Shown here: positions 26,370 to 39,626 of the stretch, one piece after another
Layout: each line of letters opens with the position of its first letter
Position numbering within the stretch: position 1 is the first letter of the stretch
Assembly (NCBI GenBank): GCA_964034945.1
Contig: OZ035960.1
Location: 24,353,487 to 24,417,486, forward strand
DNA from: Chrysopilus asiliformis
Lineage: Eukaryota > Arthropoda > Insecta > Diptera > Rhagionidae
DNA length: 64,000 nucleotides
Reading direction: 5' to 3'
The notes under the pieces: generated by a model
Seen by the model: only the letters and a program-made list of their open reading frames with translations
Databases searched by the model: none
What the model was told of the DNA's origin: nothing
Translations under genes and position numbers: made by a program

Positions 26370-28060
26370 TACAGCATTGTATCGCAACTCAAATACATCA
26401 ACCCCGTGATTTTATTCCATATAGAATTCAAAAATCACTATTAAATACAGCGACCATTATTGGTAATGCAATTGAAGTCATTAAAATCTTTGATTCCCAA
26501 CTATCAAATCTGTTGCCAATCATTCCTGTAAAATTCCATTCAATAAAAGTTGAAAAAATGTTAACATAATTCGAAAAAATACTCGTTATTAGGATGCCAT
26601 TTCACTAATATGGCAAAAGTAGCTCACAACAAGAAATAAAATGAAATTTTATGAAATAGTGGAATCATATTTCATGTATGCATTGAAACTATTTTGCAAG
26701 TTAATGGAATGGAAAAATACCAAAATCATGCATTACGGAAAAAAATGGATTCAGCAAATAAACGTCAGAACGAATAAAAGTATCTAGCTTATAATTGTGT
26801 ATAAAAATCATTCAGTTTACCAGTAAATGTTACATTGTATGGCTTTAAACGAATGTCATGCATTAAAAAAAACTCTTGAAAAAATGTCAAAAGAAATCGA
26901 CATATCACTCGCCTTACGGCACGACGGGAAGTTTAAAATTCCTTTAAAACGAAAACAGAAAATGTTCGTTTGTCTCGATTCCATATAATTTCAATTTCCA
27001 CCGACGAACGACGATTATCGAGAAACGATTCACATAAGCAGAATTTTACACAAGCCTTTAGTGGTTATGCGCTGCAATAACAGTGTAGGAAAAGCGTTGG
27101 CTACCGACAGATAGCTTCAATTGTAATCCTCGTTCATGGTCCAGCAATAACCATTGACTTGATCTGAATGAGAAAATAACTAACAGAATTGTAAAATGAA
27201 TCGAAAAAGCACATCGTGTATACAGTACAGCCATATGGAGATGGAGTAACTATTCCAAGATTTCCACTATAGAAAACCCCCATTTTGCTCCAATTAGCAT
27301 AAATCGTGTCCAGTTTTGCAAGCTAAACACTATTTTCCTCTTCTTGACATCGTCACCTAGGCGATATCATTGCGGAGTCCGCGCCCAGCATCAGGCACCA
27401 AATGGATTCAATTCTCAGATATGCTCTAACTTCAGAACTCTCTATTGCAAATCACTGTCCAGATGATATACGATTCTTAGGTAGTATTGGAAGTTTTACC
27501 ACAAATTCTGTAGATTTTACGAATACTGAATTCACTTAGGTGTCTCTGTGGCGATGGCCATGGAAGTGCAAGTTGTCTACTAAAAGGTATTTGCGATACT
27601 ATTGGCATGGTAGTGCCACTGAAAGGGTTAATTTTCCACCTCGCTTCATCATATATGGCGCGTCATCACTGAAAAGTCGAGCAATTGAGATTCAACTGGT
27701 TTTTAGCGCAATATTTAAAGTTAGCTAATATTAAGCATGGTCTCTTCAGGAGTATCTATTCTATGAACGTGATTATCTGCACGTAGATATACTGCACCAA
27801 TAAATTTATTAACCGATCGCTATAAATAACCAACGATGGAGCCATAGGCGTTGGAAGGGGGGTCAAGAAGGGCACTGGAATTGGCAAAAAAAAACTGTTC
27901 GGTCAATTTAATTTGACCTTGGTATTTAAAAATTTTCACCTGCGGAATAATTTATTTTAATAATTACTGTATATTGCATTTTTTTCAATAAAAAATTTAC
28001 CTGCGACGCATTTTTTGTTGCACACCGAAGAATGAATATACTCTTACTATCTAAAAAAAT

Positions 28061-28188
28061 CACAAATAAAAATTGATCACTCTTTTTTTTTTTTTTGATC
28101 GATCTTTCAAAATTTCCAAGTAATTTTTGTGTACTTGGAAATTTTGAAAGACCAATAAAATAAAGACTTGCCTCAATTTTTATTTGTG
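28061..28188. repeat. Nested foldback sequence
   Basis: The outer arms CACAAATAAAAATTGA (28061-28076) and the inverse (28173-28188) enclose a second hairpin with arms of about 20 bp containing CTTTCAAAATTTCCAAGTA (28101-28153). It is a probable MITE remnant; no target duplication was identified. Confidence 0.5.
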
Positions 28189-30782
28189 ATTATTTAGCGT
28201 ATCTAGTTTCTTAAAAAGGGATGGGAGCAGCTTTGTCCTATGTTTAAAATACCAACAGAAAACCAACGGCATGCGCAACATTTGAAAGTTTTCTACGTCG
28301 AATGTTTATTAGCCCCAATTTTTTTTTTAGAGCTAACTAACAAAAAGTTTGGTCAGCAAAGGGATGACAGAAAAAACAATTGAGGGGTTGACTAAAAGGT
28401 ATTTATGTTCAGATCATGCCACCCCCCCCCCCCCTCCCATTGTGCTGCAAAAAATCCTGCCGACGCCCATGGATAGAGACTAGCAATAGTTGCTTAAATC
28501 GGTACCTACTATATTGCTGAAAACTGCACAGCAGCAGCTACTTTATGGCCAGCAATGGAAATATTGCACTTCGATTGACAGACCAAGCACATTTTCTCTT
28601 ATATCGAATGTGGGCAACGACGTATCTAACGTGAGACAAACACAGATATCGATATATAAATATATGTTCATAGTGGCAATTTTTATTACTCGAAATGTTT
28701 TTGTCAAATTATTGAAATTCTGTATTATGCCATTTCCTAAAAAGTAGGAGGATATGCGATCGGCTGTAGCTATCAATTAAGGATGTTTCCGTGAAACTTT
28801 TGAACCACTCAATGGAGGACAATAAACCACCCTGCGTTGTAATGTTTAAGATGGCGCGGGTGTTTTAGCCATGTTGGCAGGAGTTTCCCTCCCCTCTGAC
28901 CCCCTCACCTGTTGTCGCGGAAATGGAATGTTTAGTATCTTTGCATAATGATTATTTTCTCCTATATTTGGACATTTAACCGTTAAAAAGTCACTAAAAA
29001 TATTTGAATTGTAAGTTATTTGATTGAGATCAGTGTTTTTCACACATTTTAAAAGTTCTATATAAAGTTCTGTTGTTGCTAATCTTAGTTATATAATCTT
29101 TGACAAAACGATAAAGTCTTAGAACCAGCACTCAAAATTTCAACAGAAAAGAATTAAAAAATTCTAAAAATATGCAATTTGTCAAAAAATGAAGTCTCAA
29201 AAGAGAAAAAATTATAAAAAAACATGAAATTTTCTTAAAACAATTTTATCAACTATTGGAAATTACGTTAAGCCAACTTAGTTGAATATTTTAACCTCAA
29301 AAGTTTTATACTTGGAGATTAAATTTAAAACTAAACTGTTGGAATTTTTTGAAATAATATTTCGTAAACTAACAGTTTATAGTTTTAATAGTTTATAGTT
29401 TTAATAGTTTATAGTAAATAGTTGATAGTTTTTGAACTGAAAATAGGGGTTGCGAAGAACGAGTGGAAAAATGGTCAAGAATTTATAAAATTTTCAACGA
29501 CAACTTAAAGTAATGTTGTTTAACTGGAATTTTCTTATAATATTTTTGGTATTCGCAATCACAAATTTACTTATCCGAAATAGTAAAAGAATCATAGTCA
29601 TATAAATAATTTATTAATAATAAATATTTGAATTTGTAGGGGTTTGGATATCAACATATCTGTTCTATTATATCAAAAACAAGTATTTTAATGTCGTACA
29701 CGTAAATATTTTCATATATTAGTCAGAAAACTAAATAGCGATAAACAGCAAAGAGCGTCATCTAAGCCTGTGTGTACAAACACGCATTTAATCGAGGTAT
29801 TAAAAACTCGCTTCAACATATAATTTAAATGTGTAACCTACATAAGTTTTCTATTATAACTTGTTTGCTTTGAAAAGCATGCTCCTTTAGAATGTATTAA
29901 AATATTGCATATCAAATTTTTATTAATAAAAGCCTTGCTGTAAAGTAGTTAATATGAATAAAATTTTGTTAAGACAAAAAACAAAAAAAAAATTTATTCA
30001 AATCTTCATGAGAAAATTCGATTTGAATGAATCGCCTCCATATACGTAGAATTCAAATGGCGTTTTGCAAAATTAGCACTGAATTCAAACAATAAAATAT
30101 AATTGGATGAAAATAGGAAAATCGGATATTTAAACAAACAAATATAAACTAATGAAAAATAAAAGAAATCTTTTATCATTCAAATTGGCTGATAGACGTA
30201 AAATTCTTTATTGTTTTGTAGGAATTTTTCATTCCAATCCATTCAAAACTAGTATTTACTCGTTTTTATATCTATGACGCTTAAGTATTTGGAATTTGAG
30301 ACTTTCGTCGCAGAGTTCTTATTGTGTGCCACACGAAACATTCCTTTTTTTGCATGTTTGCTAATTAAAATTATTTTCATTGTACTGTAATTTAGAAATA
30401 AAAACTTTAAATACTGGATGGAAAAACATGTAGTATGAAATTTTTGGGTTATTGGTCATCTGAAATATTTTAGTTTCTCACAGAGAAAATAATTTTCTAG
30501 AATCTAGGGAATGAGACGATTTTTGTCCAAGTAAAACTTTTCTGAATTTTCTAATCTAGAAAAACAAATTAGAAAATATTTCTATCATAAGATAAGCATT
30601 TCTTTTAAACATCTAGAACTTAATTTCTTGAATTATTTCCTTAAATTAATTATTTATCTCTTAATGAAGAATTTCATTTTCAATATGACAAAATTGTTCT
30701 TTTTTCAAGAACTTTAGTTCGAAAAAACTGTTGAATGAAATGACGATTCTTGATTTAAATTATCAGATTTTTCAAATTCAAG

Positions 30783-30990
30783 ATGGCGGATCCAAGATTC
30801 CGGCTGCAAAAATGAAAACTCGTGATAATTTCGGTGACAATGGATATTGTGGTGTTTTTAGGGTCGATGATTACGAATCTGAAGTCTAAATTCGAAAATT
30901 AATTTTGTATTAACTTTATTTTGGAATTTGGACCCCAGATTTAATATCAGCGATCCCAAAGAACCCCCAAATCTTGGTTTCGAGCAAAAA
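30783..30990. repeat. Inverted-repeat segment sharing the satellite core
   Basis: TTTTTAGGGTCGATGATTAC and GAATCTG (30855-30881), and, inverted, CAGATTTAATATCAGCGATC with CCAAAGAACCCCC (30936-30968), both resemble the unit core GGTTTTTGGGGTCGCTGAAT. The first follows an AAGATGGCGGATCCAAG segment often seen in arthropod repeats. Confidence 0.5.
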
Positions 30991-32584
30991 AATTAGTAAA
31001 AATTTGTATTGTTTACACTTCGCTTATTTATAATAAATGGACTTTTCATGTAATTTCCCATATCATATAAGAAACCAAATGCAAAGACCCCATCAAGAAT
31101 CCCTCAGATATACAATATTTTATGAAAATGTGGGTATAAATAGGTGGTAAGTATATACTTTTCACTATACTTCAATGGGTTAAAGGAAAATTAATTTACA
31201 AAAACAAAATGCTTTTTTTTTGTTTTAAAAAAACACGACCTGTCGGATGAACGAAAATTCCAAAGCACAATTAACCAGACAACTGTAGATTTTCTTTAAG
31301 AAAATCGAGTTTTCCCTCATGTCAACAAAAGCTAATTAATAAGCGAAATTTATAAAAAAAAAAAACTCTGTTGGATGTAATCAATTTAATTTGAAATTGC
31401 CTTTTGAGAGTCCTTCAAGAAGACCGACGTCAATAAATAGAAAATCCAATCATTTCATTTTTTTTTCTAATTTCACCTAACAAAAAGTCCTACAAAATAT
31501 TTATGGGCTGGTAGCAATATTTAAAAAACACACTTTTAAAAACTCTAATTAAAATAACCTGATGGGATGTTGTCATCGTGTCTGGCTGGTAATGATGACA
31601 CTGTACAAGAAATTTGTTGCTGACAACTAGAAAAGACAACAGATTTTTATTGTACTTTCCTAATGCATTTTAGATACCATAGGCATATATATCTGTACAG
31701 ACACGTGAAAAACATGGACTAATCAAAAGTTATGTCCATTAGGCTAAAGAAAATATACTCTTAACAACCAGCAATAACATCTCTCTAATCAATTTTCAAT
31801 TGTCAGCAATAGCAGTTAACAGCAATAAACATATGTCAAGCTGTAAAAAACAACATACGATCGAAGATTACTCCCGTAGATGGATCTTCAGGATGTATCA
31901 GTAGATAAGATGTTTGCTGATCAAATCTTAAGTAACAGCGGCACTTTTTACGATCGATTATTAAGTGAATTTCATATTTTAACCAAGAACAGTTGTCAAT
32001 ACAAAAAAAACACATACTTTTGTCGATATTTAATTAGTTTGATGGGGAGAAGTGGGTTAAAAAATTAAGCACAAAAAAGCAATTTTTTGAGTTTAGATTT
32101 GTACCAATTTATGTTACCAATTTTTTGAGTTTAGCGACATTTTCGAATTATGGGGAATTTGGGCTAAAAATCTGATTTTTCTTGGTCGTATCAGCATAGT
32201 ACACTCAGAAAAATAATAAATTTGATCCGAGTCAACATTTTGGCAAGTCAACTCTGGCCGGTAGCAGGTAGACGGCATTCTCCATTACATGATGTTACAT
32301 CCTCGAAATACATATCCGAAGTCAGCCCATGTAGCTCTTTATGCCCCACTTTACCTGCTGCAGGTTTATTTTTTGAATCATGATGTCGATTACGAAAAAA
32401 TATAAATTATTATTAAAATATGAAATTTTAAGATCATGCCTATTTTCTCTCTCGTACGAATGAAAGTATTTTCTAAAACGGTGACAAAAACATTCTGAAA
32501 ACATAAAAAAGCTACGAAAAAAATCCTGTATCACCCTGGTGTAGTTAATTTTACAGCTCCCAAACTATCCGCAAAATACAACAC

Positions 32585-32665
32585 GTTAATCCCCTCCCCA
32601 CCTCTCGCACAACAAAAACACCCTCTCCTCTAAAAGTGTGACGTATTTTATTGACAGTCTCTTTT
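32585..32665 (-). repeat. Repeat terminus with AATAAAATACGTCACAC
   Basis: On the minus strand, GACTGTCAATAAAATACGTC leads into ACACTTTTAGAGGAGAGGGTG. It matches the start of the repeat at 20702-20835. Confidence 0.4.
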
Positions 32666-32685
32666 TTCGAAAACTAGAGATTTTT

Positions 32686-33410
32686 TATTTATTTATTAGC
32701 CATACAGAGATATACAATCTCAGAGACAATTTACATATTTTCTTAGAATTAGAATAAAATTACTTTTTAAAATGTTTAATCATGATTGTAAAATTGCCTT
32801 TAATACGTCTGATGATACATTAAAGTCAATAAGGTTATAATATTTGTCAAAAGAATTACACATTAGAGTTACAGGTGCATTTTTTCCATACGATGTCCTT
32901 GAAAAATTCGTGTAGAAAAATTTTATATCGCGCGTGTTTCTAGGTTTACAGTGAATATTTAAATCTGATAATAAATTTGGGGCGTCCACTTCATTGATCA
33001 ATAATTTATAAATGAATATACATTGTAAAACTTCCCGTCTTTTGCATAAAGTGGATAAACCCAGCAAAGAGAGTCTTTGTTCGTAAGGCGGTAGGTTTAG
33101 TACATCAACCCAAGGTAGCTTACGGAGAGCAAACCTAAGGAATCTTTTTTGAACCTTCTCAATTCTTAAAATATGTGTAGAGCAGGTAGGAGACCAGACG
33201 ATACATGCATATTCTAGAATAGGTCTCACAAATGCGTTATAAAGAGACACTATTGCATACGGGTCAGATAATTCGGACGAAAATCTTTTAATCATGCCTA
33301 ATGTTCGGAATGCACGGTTGATAACAGATTCCCGATGGAGATCAAATACTAATTTATGATCCAACAATACTCCAAGATCCTTGACAGAACTCACCCTACT
33401 TTTTTGCAAA
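32686..33410 (-). mobile_element. 5'-truncated Jockey-like LINE fragment (reverse transcriptase C-terminal part)
   Basis: An open frame of about 210 codons (33409-32780) begins at SRVSSVKDLGVLLDHKLVF. It continues through LYNAFVRPILEYACIVWSP and IEKVQKRFLRFALRKLPW to LSLLGLSTLCKRREVL. These phrases mark the thumb and C-terminal part of reverse transcriptase in the Jockey group of non-LTR retrotransposons. The catalytic core is absent. The 3' end on the minus strand is a TAA/TAAA-type tail. Direct repeats AGATTTTT at 32678-32685 and 33411-33418 probably mark the target duplication. There is no in-frame ATG at the 5' break, so this is a truncated insertion and not a gene. Confidence 0.85.
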
Positions 33411-33418
33411 AGATTTTT

Positions 33419-35333
33419 AAAGATAAAAGGATGTTACAATGTAATTTCATATACCTTTCTCATACATCAAAATCATATCGGAAATACTGTTAAATAATTA
33501 ATATTGCAATTGGAATTTTCGAGGCAAAAATGCCTTTTTAACACGTGTTATTAGATATTCTCGATATAATATGCATTGCAAAATGATATTGCTGAAAAAT
33601 TTTACATGGTTTGGGCTACATGATTTTCATGATTTTCATTTAAACGAAGTTTTTAGATATTTTTCATGCAATTTTTCTAATCAAACATCTCCATCATCTT
33701 TAATTTTCAAACATTTACAAAAGAAAGAATTCCAATAATCACCACAACCGAAATTATCTCTTTTACAACCATTAAAATGGTAGAAAAAAAATTATCAAAT
33801 ATTTCCTTTTGTCTATGAATGTAATGTTGAATAATAATTTTCACTATTTAGAATGCCAGCGGCCGGCTTCACAAAAGAGTATCATATTTCGTTTCCTATG
33901 TCTATGATTTACCTTGTCTAAGTATAATTACAATATAGAGGCATCAAAATTTGATGCCCTTTTTCGGTAATGGCGCCAAAACCGTAATTAATTTTTATGA
34001 CAAAGAGTAAGGAATGCCAGGAGAGAAATACCCGAATCCCCTTTAAAATTATACGTTTTTGGTAAGCAGACATGAAAATCTTGGAACACGAAAAGTTTGA
34101 ATTCATATAAGACAAGCAAACATCCAATAATAATCAAACACGCAGAGGTCTTTTTAAATATAATTCGATATCTTACACGGAGGAAATACTGAATCTTAAA
34201 GTATTTTTTACACCGCATCGTTATAAATATTAAAGTGATGATTTTTTTTAAAAACACATTTTGAATTTTTGTCAATTGGAGGTTCCTTTCTGAAATTACT
34301 AGTGTCCCTGCCCACGAAAATGTCTCGAAAAAAAAATCGCTTGCCACTTAGCGGTTCGTGGTCATTTCGGACGTGTCATTGTCATATTTTCTCCTGAATG
34401 TTAATAACATATCAAAAGTAATCAACAACAACAAGAAAGTTCTGCGAAATGTTGTACGCTCTGTCGTTTTATCCTTCGCATCTTAAGTTCGATGTCCATC
34501 TGGTTAACACGAATCGCAGCTATAACCGCAATATTCCTCGGTAAGTGTCAATTAAAATATTTCGTATTCGGGATATTTCAGCTATCGAGGAGATTCTTTA
34601 TTGTTCACTGTCACGACATCGATCGACTGGATACTTTGTTGACAATAATGACAATGAATGGTGATATTCCAGGAAAGCGCACGAACAAGGTCATATTCAC
34701 GTGAAAAACCAGAATCATGCCCGCCCGCTTTATCCTTACTTTTTGCATTTTTCGTTTTTTGTTCACCTTTTTCTGGAATAATTTGCCAAAGAAAGAAGTT
34801 TCAGCTGAATTAAATGTCTTTTTAACATTTCATCGGAAAGGTTTTTTATGCTGCCACAGACTAAAACCAAAAACACCAACCCCAGAAAAAATATGCCAGG
34901 CCCATCAACAAAAAAAATACAAAGATATACGTTCAGACCCATTATGTAACAATTTTATCGTTTGATCAATCTGTCCGTCCGTTTTCTCGAAAATTGCACA
35001 GTTTTGTTGAAGAACATTCTTTAACCAAGCTTCAGATGATATGAAATCTGAAGATAGTAGAGACGATCCCGTCCAAAGAAAACAACAGACGAAAGACAAA
35101 TTCAGGTGACGCCAGGAAATACCAAAGTTTTAGACATTTGAAAACGACATAGCATTTTTTGAAGATCTCTTCTTGTTCGTCCCCTTGACAGACAAGAAAC
35201 GGTCTGATGGCCATGTCGACAATTATAATTATAAGTAAGAATGAAAATTGTGCCTTTTCGTGGTATCTCATACCCAAATAACCAGAAAGTCTCTTTTACG
35301 GCACTTTTTAAGAATCAAAAAGGAGTGTATTAG
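33419..35333. other. No firm gene; one candidate first exon
   Basis: Besides the possible exon at 34492-34540, frames of 60-120 codons on both strands show no domains. Confidence 0.4.
34492..34540 (+). CDS. Possible first coding exon (signal peptide and donor)
   Basis: An ATG followed by 16 codons, MSIWLTRIAAITAIFL, reads like a signal peptide and runs straight into CTCG|GTAAGT, a strong splice donor. The intron phase would be 1, as is common after signal-peptide exons of extracellular proteins. No matching second exon can be recognised downstream in the window, so this could be chance or the start of a gene with long introns. Confidence 0.2.
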
Positions 35334-35710
35334 ATTTAGTATACCGTTTGTAAAGCATCGAACTAATCGTCGGACACAAAAATGAACTATACCAGGGTGT
35401 TTGGGATGACAAAAACTTTTGATTTCTGCATGTCCGTCTGCCTGTCTGTTTGTTTATCCATCTGTCTGCACGTGAACACCATAGGGATTGAGCTAAAAGC
35501 TTGAAATTTTATACAGTTGCGTTTCTAGTAAATTGCAAGGCTAAGTTTTTGGCACAATCAAAGCATTTCTTCCCCCTCCCCCATACAAACGAAACAGTTT
35601 TTTGCAATTTTCTCAAAAACGATGAGCCGGATCGAAAAATTTATGAAGACAAAATATGTTTAGAATACGATTTTACATAACCATTCCATACATCAAAATC
35701 CAATCGGACA
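35334..35710 (-). repeat. Diverged copy of the CCCGTATGGTGA repeat family
   Basis: It shares with copy B, in the same order, ATACCGTTTGTAAAGC, AATGAACTATACCAG, CTGCATGTCCGTCTG, TTGAGCTAAAAGCTTGAAATTT and TACATCAAAATCCAATCGGA. Similarity is moderate and both ends are eroded. Confidence 0.55.
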
Positions 35711-36067
35711 ACTCGTTCCCCCCTCTCCTTCAGCGGCTAAGCGTCTTTAACTGCTGGTTTGTGCCCTTACCATCGTAAAGACAAACTGTTGGCATTATCT
35801 GTATCACAGGAATTTAGAATTTTGGGATTCAATTCAAACATTTAGAATTTTGGGAAGATGAAAGCTTAGACAAATATGCTACAGACGAAAAATTTTCTGC
35901 CACAAACCGCTATTAACTTTTCCGCGAATGTAGATACATAAAAATGCTGATGATTACACTAAAACACAAGGACTTGTTGTTCAAACGAAATGTTTTGTTT
36001 AACCCATTAAGGCCTGCTGATAGGACCCGTCGTACGATTTTGTTGAAATTTTCTCAAGATAGACTTA

Positions 36068-36426
36068 GCGCGGTATTACGCACGGCAACTTTCGGGCTTA
36101 CTTAAGCCGATTTTCGGGAGAAACGACTGAGGAGGGAAAAGTTGCCACTCGAAATCATGGCTTATCGACAATCTGCATACATGCAAAGCGTGTGAATCGG
36201 TTTGGGAAAAGAAGGGAGAAATCATTTTCGTTCTGACCGTCAGCAGGTAAAGATCTTGGGAAGTATATGAGCAACAGCAATTTCAATGGTTTGAGTCCAC
36301 ACACACATATGTAAACTTGTGTAGCATATGCAAACAGGATTGGCTTATTTAAGCCACAAATGTAAGCACATTGGCTTATTAAGCCCAAAAGTTGCCGGCT
36401 TAAATAAGCCAAGTGTAATACCGGAC
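36068..36426. mobile_element. PIF/Harbinger-like MITE, GCGCGRTATTAC family, copy 1
   Basis: The left end GCGCGGTATTACGCACGGC and the right end GTGTAATACCGGAC lie between TTA direct repeats (36065-36067 and 36427-36429). The interior is homologous, in opposite orientation, to the copy at 61282-61696. It contains a frame open on the minus strand without an ATG that is shared by both copies. Confidence 0.8.
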
Positions 36427-36429
36427 TTA

Positions 36430-39400
36430 TAGGTCATAGAAGTTGCCGAAAACTTTTTTCTAATCAGCTTGGTGGAATTTTATCGGTTACTAGGTTTGAA
36501 GCTTGTTTCTAGTTTTCAAACTGGAGACCATCATCAGACGCACCTTAACCACCTTCCGCGCCGCGCGATAGTATTTTTGTTGGGGCCGATTTAAAACAAA
36601 ATTTTTAGATTGCGAAAATTTTTCAAATTGAAATCTTCAATAGAGTTCTAGAAGTAATGATTGAGAAAATCTACAACCAGAATTTAATTTTTTTTAGCAT
36701 TTTTACGCTCAGTAAAATTTTTACCCCAAAATGAAGTTCCATTTTCCGCAGTAATAAATTACAAATTTGAAATAAATTTTATAACCATCAGAATTTATTT
36801 TCGTCCTTTTGCCTCGATTGACCGTGGCAAATAAAAAAACGAACCAATTTCAACGACGATGAACGCCATTTTCACAAGAAATGAATTTTTAATGAATTTA
36901 TGCGTCTCCCAGGCCAGTATAAGATTTCACTAATTTTGGGTTGGCGTGTTTGGCGTCAAAAACGACTCCAATTTTACCATCAAGAGCTCAAACGCTCACC
37001 TTTCCCCTCCGACGTGAAATGTCCGTTCGATTATTTCTGTTAAACGCATATATTTTCGGGAATCTGTTCCACAAAAACAATACCAGCAATCCGCCCTGGC
37101 CCTGGCCCTGTGTGTACAAATTCGGAAAAACTTGATATACCCGAAATGCAGAAAAAACGACCACTCCAGTCATTATACAGGAGCCAAGATGAAAATTAAA
37201 CAATTTTTGTTTTTTGATATTAATATCTTCGCCATGGCTTCAGGCGATTTCATGGTTTTTGATTTATACTACAGCCGTTGATTTTTCTGTTTTGGTTGGA
37301 TTTTTTTTTAAAAAACATGGTATCAGATTGAATTCGATCGCGGTAAGTCAGTTGATTATAATGATGATTATCATCGTGGTTCTGGGATGCTGGCGACTTT
37401 GCTAATTTGCCTGGGGGACGCCAACAGTTAAACGAACAACAAAAGAGGTGATTTTGTTGAAGTTGAAATTGAATTCTTAGAGAAACTAGAGAAATAGTAA
37501 AATGAACCGCACTGCCATTAAGTCGAGGCTATTCAACAAAGATTTGAGTTCTTAGAAACATTCTATCTTGGCTTAAAAACACAACATTGGCACTGATTGC
37601 TTAAAATTTGCAATTCGTGGAAAATAGGTTTGCAAAAAATACGATGATAAAACCAACTGATTATGTTTGATTTAGTAAATGGCGAAATCCATTTACTTCC
37701 CTTATATTACTGAATCAGTTTACTGTGGATATGCACAAGAAATCGTTTGCGAGGAACATCTTTAGACAATTTGAGGATTTGTTTCAAACATTTTTTTTTT
37801 AAATGTTAAGAATCCCCTTAATTGATAACACTTTTTTTCAAACCAGTTTGGTACTTATTTTTATAGAAACTGGAAAAATGCCTACAATTAAAGCTCTAAA
37901 AGCCTGAAATTAAACCTATTTCATGTACAATCCTTTTCATAACAAACCCTTTTTTATGAATTTCAGACTCAACCAGAATTTGAATTATTCCAAACAGAAT
38001 AAATATGCGTATACAGGTTGTACCTCGAACGTGTTTTACATTTGAAATTTCTCCAAACAAAAGCTGCTAATGGATTTGAACGACCTTTCAAGGAAGCACA
38101 TTTTGTCCCAGTAAAAAATTAAACCACATCTCATAAGTTATAGCCTTGGATAAATACATGCCGTTCTTCACATCAACGAGAATTCCACCAGACGTGAATG
38201 AAAACTACTCAAAATTCTAATCTTCATTTTGCAGCATAGCAGAATTTTATGTTTCTGCGCTAATAGAAATGAAACGAGTATACCCACAAATCAGATTTGA
38301 GTTTGGAACGTTGTACAAGAAAATGACCAAAACATTTATCCAACATAATAGGAAAACATAAAGTTCTGTGGTTTATCTTGAATTTAATGACCCATCAAGA
38401 AAGCAAAATGTAACACCTTCACGTGCTAAAGTTCCATTCCAAGGTATGTCGTGGTAATCCATATATCGCACTGTATTATTTTCATACTGCAAACGTCAAC
38501 AAAACATTGAAAAATGTGACATTTAGAACGAAACATAAAATGCAATTTAAGCATGCAACATAATTAAAGCATCGCCAATACCAATAAACATAATTCGCTA
38601 CTTCCATACCGGGACAAACAATGCCAAGTTACGCAACGGTTTTGTGCGAAGCGTATTAAATTTTCCCGCCACGCTTTAGATTCAATTGTAGCACCAACGA
38701 AATGTGATAAAAGGATTTTTCAATCATCAAGTTTAAGTTGACCTAATGTGAATTATTTATATTTTCAAATAGGCTTACATTGTTGAAAAATTGCTCAAAA
38801 TTGATTGATAAGTACAATCAAACAAAGTAATAGTCATAGTCGGTACGCTATTAATTATTATATAACAACTGAGGTATTTTTATTGCACCAGACGCGTTCA
38901 ATTTAGACTTTTAGCGTAGTTTTAGCATAAATTTTTTCAATCGTTCAGGTATGCGACCAAGCGGGTTCACCTTCGCGCAATCAATTAGCAATTGTATGTG
39001 ATATTTGCCACCAAATACAAAAAGGTAACGAAAAAAAAAAAAGTTTAACCTATACAGTCCGATATGGTTCTGCGAATGTACACTTGATGGAATTCTTTGC
39101 TTTTCTTGCCTTGTAATACATTACTCTCTATTCCAAATACACAAAGTATTTTTTATTTTTATTTTTTCTTATTTATTTGTCTTATATTCGAGATGTTTTA
39201 AAATAGTTTCGTGTGTCTCATGTTGCACAACGAAAAACGCACCGCGCGGTATTTTCTTTGGTCGAAATTCGCTTTCACTTGTCCAAATGCAATTTGTATA
39301 TGAATTTTTAATAAGATAAAGGTTTAAAGGTTGTCACGTACTTTTTTGTTTATGAAATAGAGAATTTCCTTTTTGATAACTTTGTTCAATTTTAATTATT

Positions 39401-39614
39401 AACTAATTTGAGACTCACATCAGATTTTTTGGTTGGCAGCTACATTATGGTCTCAGTGCAATTTCAAATTTTTGTTTACTAGTAAAATAAGGCTGTTTAA
39501 AAAAAGTAGGTCTTGTATCAGGGCGTTTTAATACGAGGGATGGCTGTAATTTGTTGTACAACTAATTTTTAAAAATTGAAGAATTTCAATGCTATCGGAG
39601 ATTTTTCCATTCAA
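36430..39614. other. No assignable gene
   Basis: Short frames around 36940-37405 show hydrophobic stretches but no family. A GT-rich donor-like CG|GTAAGT occurs at 37344. The remainder is A+T-rich. Confidence 0.4.
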
Positions 39615-39626
39615 TTTTATTGAATA

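Larger units (their letters stand above)
24746..32584. other. Long gene-free stretch with scattered MITEs
   Basis: It contains the MITE at 26159-26369, the foldback at 28061-28188 and the inverted-repeat segment at 30783-30990. Short tandem AGTTTATAGTTTTAAT units occur near 29370-29420. No open frame resembles a protein family. Confidence 0.45.
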
